NCBI GenBank assembly: GCA_002381945.1 | Contig: DFXY01000035.1 | Coordinates: 1 to 64,000 of the forward strand | DNA: 64,000 bases | Direction: 5' to 3' | Source: Bacteriovoracaceae bacterium UBA4096 | Lineage (GTDB): Bacteria > Bdellovibrionota > Bacteriovoracia > Bacteriovoracales > Bacteriovoracaceae | In this document: positions 60,196 through 64,000 of the stretch, piece after piece | Layout of the letters: each line of letters begins with the position of its first letter | Position numbering within the stretch: the first letter of the stretch is position 1 | The notes under the pieces: model-generated | Told to the model about the DNA's origin: nothing | Seen by the model: the letters and a program-made list of their open reading frames with translations, nothing else | Databases searched by the model: none | Position numbers and translations under genes: made by a program

Positions 60196-61958
60196 CAGGC
60201 CTTCTCGCAGATTTCTTTAATTCTATCTTCGATAAATTTAACTTTTTTAAGAGCATTGAGTTTTTTTTGAGGAAGATCGCCCTCAGTTTCTCTTACCATA
60301 GTATAGAACTTGATCTTGGGTTCGGTTCCTGAAGGTCTTAAGAAGAGACGATTTCCACTGGCAAAGGTAAAACTTAAAACATTACTTTTAGGTAAAGCAA
60401 TGGCCTTGTTGTTTTTTAAGCGAATATCCGTAGAGATAGATGTCTCATAATCTTCTTTAGCTATGATTTCTTCACCAGCAAAGTGTGATTCAGGATATTG
60501 TCTGAAATATTCCATTATTCGGGCAATCTTCTGGGCACCCTGAATACCTTCATAATCCAGTGAAACCAGAGACTCAAAAAAGAAGCCGAATTTAGTATAG
60601 ATTTCATCTAAGGCATCAACTAAGGTCATGCCTTTCTTTTTGTAATACAAAGCCACTTCAGACATGATGGCCATCGAACTCACACCATCTTTATCACGGG
60701 ATTCATTGTGAGGCATGTAACCGAAAGACTCTTCTGAAGCAAAGACAAAATTATAGGGAGATTTTTTTTCTTCCAATTCTCGTAAAAGGCCTGCCATCCA
60801 TTTAAAGCCCGTGAGCGTATCCATGACTGTTCCGCCAAAATGCTCAACTATGGCGTTTTGAATGGGAGATGTGACGATTGATTTAATAACCAGTGCTTTT
60901 TCCGGAAGTGTTTTCTTCTCCGATTTTACTGAGAATACATAGTAGAGCATAAGGGCCGCAATCTGATTTCCATTAAGAATGGCAGGTTTACCATGGTCAT
61001 TGACCACTACCCCAAGTCGATCGCCATCTGGATCAGTTCCGTAGGCCACATCTCCATTGTTTTTCAACATGTAATCAATTGCCATGGCCATGGCCTTAGG
61101 ATCTTCTGGGTTAGGGGATTTAACCGTTGGGAAATTTCCATCCGGCATCGCCTGCTCAGGTATGGAATGAAATTTTGTGAAGCCGAGACGGCGTGCGGTC
61201 TCCTGACATGGAACTTCACCTGTTCCGTGAAGAGCGGTAAAGACAATGGAGAGTTCCGATCCGTGGGCTTTGCACATATCGAGATCCTGAATGACTTTCT
61301 TCTCAATCACTTGATAAAAAGCTTCTTCCACTTTCTCATCAGTCCAGCTGGCAAGACCCTGTTTTAGAGCATCTGCAAACTCCATGTGTTTAACCAGGTT
61401 CCAGTCGGTAAGTTTGTTATACTCATTGATGATTTCTTTATCGATAGGTGGAACTACCTGAGCACCATCATTCCAGAAAGCTTTAAAGCCATTATAGATG
61501 GGCGGATTATGGCTGGCCGTAATCATGATACCGGCTTGGGCTTTATAATAACGGACTCCAAAAGACAGCATAGGGGTCGGGGTCAAGACTCTGAAGACAT
61601 GGGCCTTGATGCCATTGGCAGCAAAAACTCCAGCTGCTTCCAGGGCAAACTCTTTAGAGCAATTTCTGGAGTCATAAGAAATAACGGCACTGCCACCACC
61701 AAATTGTTCAATAACTTTGTTTGCAAGTGCTTGCGTGGCACGACGAACATTGTATTTATTCATCCGGTTTGGTCCCATACCCATAGGGGCACGTAAACCA
61801 CCAGTTCCAAATTCCAAATCCCGGTAAAATCTTTCGGTTAATTCAACTTCATTTTTTGGGAGATCCGATAAAAGAAAATTAATCTCTTTTCGATCAGCTT
61901 CACTAAAGTAAGTGTTATTTCCCCATAAAGTGGCGTTTTCGACTATCTTTTGGTCCAT
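60195..61958 (-). CDS. phosphoglucomutase/phosphomannomutase (PgcA-like)
   Basis: The enzyme moves phosphate between C1 and C6 of hexoses. The 587 residues are of the long bacterial PGM type: LEFGTGGLRAPMGMGPNRMN, the phospho-Ser loop ITASHNPPIYNG (Ser149), the metal loop GTDPDGDRLG and the phosphate-binding PSGTEPKIKFY. It may supply glucose-1-phosphate for polysaccharide or LPS. Substrate preference is not readable. Confidence 0.92.
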   Translation of the reverse strand: MDQKIVENATLWGNNTYFSEADRKEINFLLSDLPKNEVELTERFYRDLEFGTGGLRAPMGMGPNRMNKYNVRRATQALANKVIEQFGGGSAVISYDSRNCSKEFALEAAGVFAANGIKAHVFRVLTPTPMLSFGVRYYKAQAGIMITASHNPPIYNGFKAFWNDGAQVVPPIDKEIINEYNKLTDWNLVKHMEFADALKQGLASWTDEKVEEAFYQVIEKKVIQDLDMCKAHGSELSIVFTALHGTGEVPCQETARRLGFTKFHSIPEQAMPDGNFPTVKSPNPEDPKAMAMAIDYMLKNNGDVAYGTDPDGDRLGVVVNDHGKPAILNGNQIAALMLYYVFSVKSEKKTLPEKALVIKSIVTSPIQNAIVEHFGGTVMDTLTGFKWMAGLLRELEEKKSPYNFVFASEESFGYMPHNESRDKDGVSSMAIMSEVALYYKKKGMTLVDALDEIYTKFGFFFESLVSLDYEGIQGAQKIARIMEYFRQYPESHFAGEEIIAKEDYETSISTDIRLKNNKAIALPKSNVLSFTFASGNRLFLRPSGTEPKIKFYTMVRETEGDLPQKKLNALKKVKFIEDRIKEICEKA

Positions 61959-62084
61959 AAGTTATTCCTTAGGTTTTAACTAACAACAAACTACGAGTCG
62001 GGAGAAAAAAAGTCAAAAATAACACATCGCAAACATGTCTTGGAACTTGATACTCCTTCTTTGGGCAATTAGAATGAGCCCATT

Positions 62085-62333
62085 ATGGCAAATGTAAAAA
62101 ACAAACACCCAAAAAATATCCCAGGCCCTTTCTTTTGTACTGACCCAGATGATGACGGAGGCGAAGGCTGTATTGCTTGCAATGTCTGCTATTCCGGTGC
62201 ACCTGAGTTTTTTGCTGAAGATGATTCAGGCAATGCCTATGTAAAAAAACAGCCGACGACACCTGATGAAATTGCTTTATGTGAAGAACAGATGGATGCC
62301 TGTCCCGTAAATTCTATTGGCAAGAACGGCTAA
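62085..62333 (+). CDS. single-cluster ferredoxin
   Basis: The 82 residues have C29-x2-C32-x2-C35 (GCIACNVCYSGAPEFF) and C73-Pro (DACPVNSIG), the pattern of a one-cluster [4Fe-4S] or [3Fe-4S] ferredoxin. Two more Cys (C18, C66) might hold a disulfide. It is acidic, as electron carriers often are. It lies alone, about 65 bases before the antiporter gene. Confidence 0.85.
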   Translation: MANVKNKHPKNIPGPFFCTDPDDDGGEGCIACNVCYSGAPEFFAEDDSGNAYVKKQPTTPDEIALCEEQMDACPVNSIGKNG

Positions 62334-62397
62334 TTTCTTTTCCATAATCTTCAATTTCCCTTTAGACTAATAGAAATTATTTCTACAAGGGGAAGGC

Positions 62398-63678
62398 ATG
62401 AATCCTAGTTTCATTCAGGTGGCCGCGACAGTTATTTTCGCTATCGCCATCATTCACACTTTTTTGGTAAGCAAATTTGCTCATATTGCTCATCAGTATC
62501 CGGAAGGATCAATGGGAGAAAACTTCTGGCACTTTATGGCAGAAGTTGAAGCTGTTTTTGGTATGTGGGCCGCTGTCTTTATGGGCATAATTTTTGCCGT
62601 TGAAGGCTATGAAGCTCCGATTAAATATCTGGAGAGTTTGAATTTTACGGAACCAGGTTTTGTTTTTGTTATTATGGCCATTGCTGGTACACGTCCAGTA
62701 ATTAAACTAGCCGAAAAAATCATTGTGGCCATTTCTAAATTGATCCCTCTTCCGAGAAAAATGGCGTTTTACGTAACCGCCTTGATTGTAGGACCTCTTC
62801 TTGGTTCATTTATTACTGAGCCGGCAGCAATGACTGTGACGGCCATTATCCTGCTTAAGAATTTTTATACTCGTGAAATGAGTACTAAGTTTAAGTACGC
62901 CACGATCGGTCTGTTATTTGTAAACATATCTATCGGAGGAACTCTTACACACTTTGCTGCTCCTCCAGTTCTGATGGTTGCTGGAAAATGGGGTTGGGGT
63001 ATTGGGCACATGTTTTTAACTTTTGGTTATAAAGCCGCTATTGCTTGTATCATCAATGCAGTTGCCATTTCTTTTATTTTCAAAAAAGAACTTACTGGTG
63101 ATTTTTCCTTAAGACCTGATAATACGGATAAAATGCTTCCTCCGGCCTGGATCACTTTGGTACATGTCATCTTTTTAGCACTTGTTGTTTTAACTGCTCA
63201 CCACATGGTGGTCTTCTTAGGTCTCTTTCTGTTCTTTTTAGGCTTCACTATTGTGACCAAAGAGTTCCAAGACGAAGTTCAAATTAAGTCATCCTTGATG
63301 GTAGGATTCTTTCTAGGGGGATTAATTGTCCTGGGTAATGAGCAGAGATGGTGGTTGCAGCCTCTTATCTCTGGTCTTTCTGACCAGATACTTTTCTTTG
63401 GAACGACTGCTCTGACTGGTATTACTGATAACGCCGCTCTTACTTATTTGGGGTCTTTGGTTGAATTAACTGATTCTGCAAAATATTATCTAGTGGCAGG
63501 TGCCGTTACTGGTGGTGGTCTTACTGTGATTGCCAATGCTCCTAACCCGGCTGGTTATGGAATTCTAAAAGATTCTTTTGGAGAAGATGGTATTTCACCT
63601 CTAGGCTTACTTAAAGGGGCGTTATTTCCTACAGCAATAGCTATTCTTTGTTTTGAAATATTGCCAAGTTTTGGCTAA
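62398..63678 (+). CDS. putative Na+/H+ antiporter (PF07399-like)
   Basis: The 426 residues have about 11 hydrophobic segments. The sequence resembles the putative Na+/H+ antiporter family PF07399: AEVEAVFGMWAAVFMG, IMAIAGTRPVIKLAEKI, GPLLGSFITEPAAMTVTAII, GGTLTHFAAPPVLMVAGKWG, and ALTGITDNAALTYLGSLV. A repeated TEPAA/TDNAA pair in two halves suggests an inverted-repeat transporter with acids in the membrane. Ion is inferred from the family. Confidence 0.75.
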   Translation: MNPSFIQVAATVIFAIAIIHTFLVSKFAHIAHQYPEGSMGENFWHFMAEVEAVFGMWAAVFMGIIFAVEGYEAPIKYLESLNFTEPGFVFVIMAIAGTRPVIKLAEKIIVAISKLIPLPRKMAFYVTALIVGPLLGSFITEPAAMTVTAIILLKNFYTREMSTKFKYATIGLLFVNISIGGTLTHFAAPPVLMVAGKWGWGIGHMFLTFGYKAAIACIINAVAISFIFKKELTGDFSLRPDNTDKMLPPAWITLVHVIFLALVVLTAHHMVVFLGLFLFFLGFTIVTKEFQDEVQIKSSLMVGFFLGGLIVLGNEQRWWLQPLISGLSDQILFFGTTALTGITDNAALTYLGSLVELTDSAKYYLVAGAVTGGGLTVIANAPNPAGYGILKDSFGEDGISPLGLLKGALFPTAIAILCFEILPSFG

Positions 63679-63683
63679 TAAGG

Positions 63684-63708
63684 AAGGGGCGCTTCGGTGC
63701 CCCTTTTT
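63684..63708 (+). terminator. rho-independent terminator of the antiporter gene
   Basis: GGGGCGC (63686-63692) pairs with GTGCCCC (63697-63703, one G-T pair) around the stable TTCG loop, followed by five T. It ends 6 bases before the start codon of the next gene. Confidence 0.9.
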
Positions 63709-63714
63709 ATTTAA

Positions 63715-64000
63715 ATGGATCCTTTTAAAAATCTCATCAATGAAAATGTCGTCCGAAAACTTGCTCGGGGAATCGCTCGTCATCATCCTGAATTTAACAC
63801 CAAAAAATTTCTAGTATTGCTTAATGATTTAAACGCTCTGGAATTAAAAAATCGCGTTCTCTTAATTACAAAGCATATAAAGTTAAATCTAGACCTGAAT
63901 TATCCTGATTCTCTCGCGGTTTTAATGCAAACGATGGAAGATAGTGATCTTAAGGGATTTGAGCTTTGGCCATTTTCGGAGTTCATCTCTCAATTTGGTC
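63715..64000 (+). CDS. DNA alkylation repair protein (AlkC/AlkD-like HEAT fold), 5' part
   Basis: The frame from ATG 63715 stays open to the end of the window (95 codons). It begins MDPFKNLINENVVRKLARGI, ARHHPEFNTKKFL and continues with helical pairs (LNDLNALELKNRVLLITKHI), like AlkC DNA glycosylases, which remove 3-methyladenine and 3-methylcytosine. The catalytic part lies beyond the window. There is no ribosome site and the previous terminator ends 6 bases upstream, so a leaderless transcript is possible. Confidence 0.65.
   Translation, partial: MDPFKNLINENVVRKLARGIARHHPEFNTKKFLVLLNDLNALELKNRVLLITKHIKLNLDLNYPDSLAVLMQTMEDSDLKGFELWPFSEFISQFG

Noticed and set aside
60993..61367. 124-codon frame antisense to the phosphohexomutase gene
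   Set aside because: The opposite strand carries invariant motifs of the mutase; no ribosome site.
1..64000. tRNA, rRNA, CRISPR, insertion sequence or prophage
   Set aside because: No cloverleaf, repeat-spacer pattern, transposase, integrase or terminal inverted repeats could be seen by reading; covariance-model scans were not possible.

Overview
The window looks like chromosome of a Gram-negative, AT-leaning bacterium (by eye roughly 40-43% GC) that is most like the Bdellovibrionota, especially the Bacteriovorax/Peredibacter side of that phylum. This placement is an inference from the mix of genes: Gram-negative envelope genes (lnt, kdsD, TonB-dependent receptors, many lipoproteins and small outer-membrane barrels), a REC/HD-GYP-like protein with a degraded HD motif, an AgmX-type lipoprotein, a KARI homologue inside a CoA operon, and many short secreted proteins with no recognisable family. 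No rRNA, tRNA, CRISPR array, prophage or transposase was seen. Genes are very tightly packed and no gene-free stretch exceeds about 230 bases.

Layout. 1-2.6 kb: end of an upstream gene, a terminator, a MazEF-type toxin-antitoxin pair with a perfect palindromic operator, then a cobalamin riboswitch in front of a BtuB-like receptor. 2.6-3.8 kb: small regulatory-looking genes, including a stand-alone DnaA domain I protein. 3.8-9.6 kb (minus strand): one operon with ilvC-like reductase, panB, coaX, coaBC, panC, hflX, which carries most of the route from ketoisovalerate to phosphopantetheine. 9.7-14 kb: PLP-fold lyase/aminotransferase, yacG, inositol-phosphatase family gene, an acidic coiled-coil membrane protein behind a near-consensus promoter, HEAT-like protein, BamC-like lipoprotein. 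14-21 kb: kdsD, outer-membrane barrels, an Lnb-type (DUF4105) protein, a DUF3015-like protein, lnt, a subtilisin, a DksA homologue. 21.4-26 kb: flavin reductase, a pseudoprotease lipoprotein, mltG, ruvX, dinB. 26-30.4 kb: rho, DUF1385 membrane protein, prfA, prmC (translation/transcription termination cluster).

30.4-37.9 kb is the most accessory-like stretch: a duplicated two-gene module of unknown function with one decayed partner, a small barrel protein, an AldB/ExaC aldehyde dehydrogenase, secreted unknowns, and a TonB receptor with a CxxC in its plug followed by a secreted CxxC thioredoxin-like protein. 38-47.2 kb: murA, HIT protein, several unknown envelope genes, a TPR-like/FecR pair, an orphan OmpR-type regulator, guaB (its ribosome-binding site is buried in a 12-bp hairpin) and guaA. 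47.2-51.3 kb: secreted unknowns, then mtnB-mtnD-mtnC of methionine salvage. 51.4-59.2 kb: dnaE and a tail of co-directional genes (secreted unknown, CsgG/FlgT-like lipoprotein, degenerate REC/HD-GYP protein, AgmX-like lipoprotein). 59.2-64 kb: small charged secreted protein, queC, phosphohexomutase, ferredoxin, putative Na+/H+ antiporter and the start of an AlkC/AlkD-type DNA repair gene.

The strongest leads for something not yet described are: the KARI-type enzyme placed as the ketopantoate reductase of a CoA operon; the CxxC receptor/thioredoxin pair; the stand-alone DnaA domain I; the duplicated 66-aa/116-aa module; a catalytically dead trypsin-fold lipoprotein; the SD-sequestering hairpin on guaB; and five convergent gene pairs that share a 4-base stop-codon overlap.
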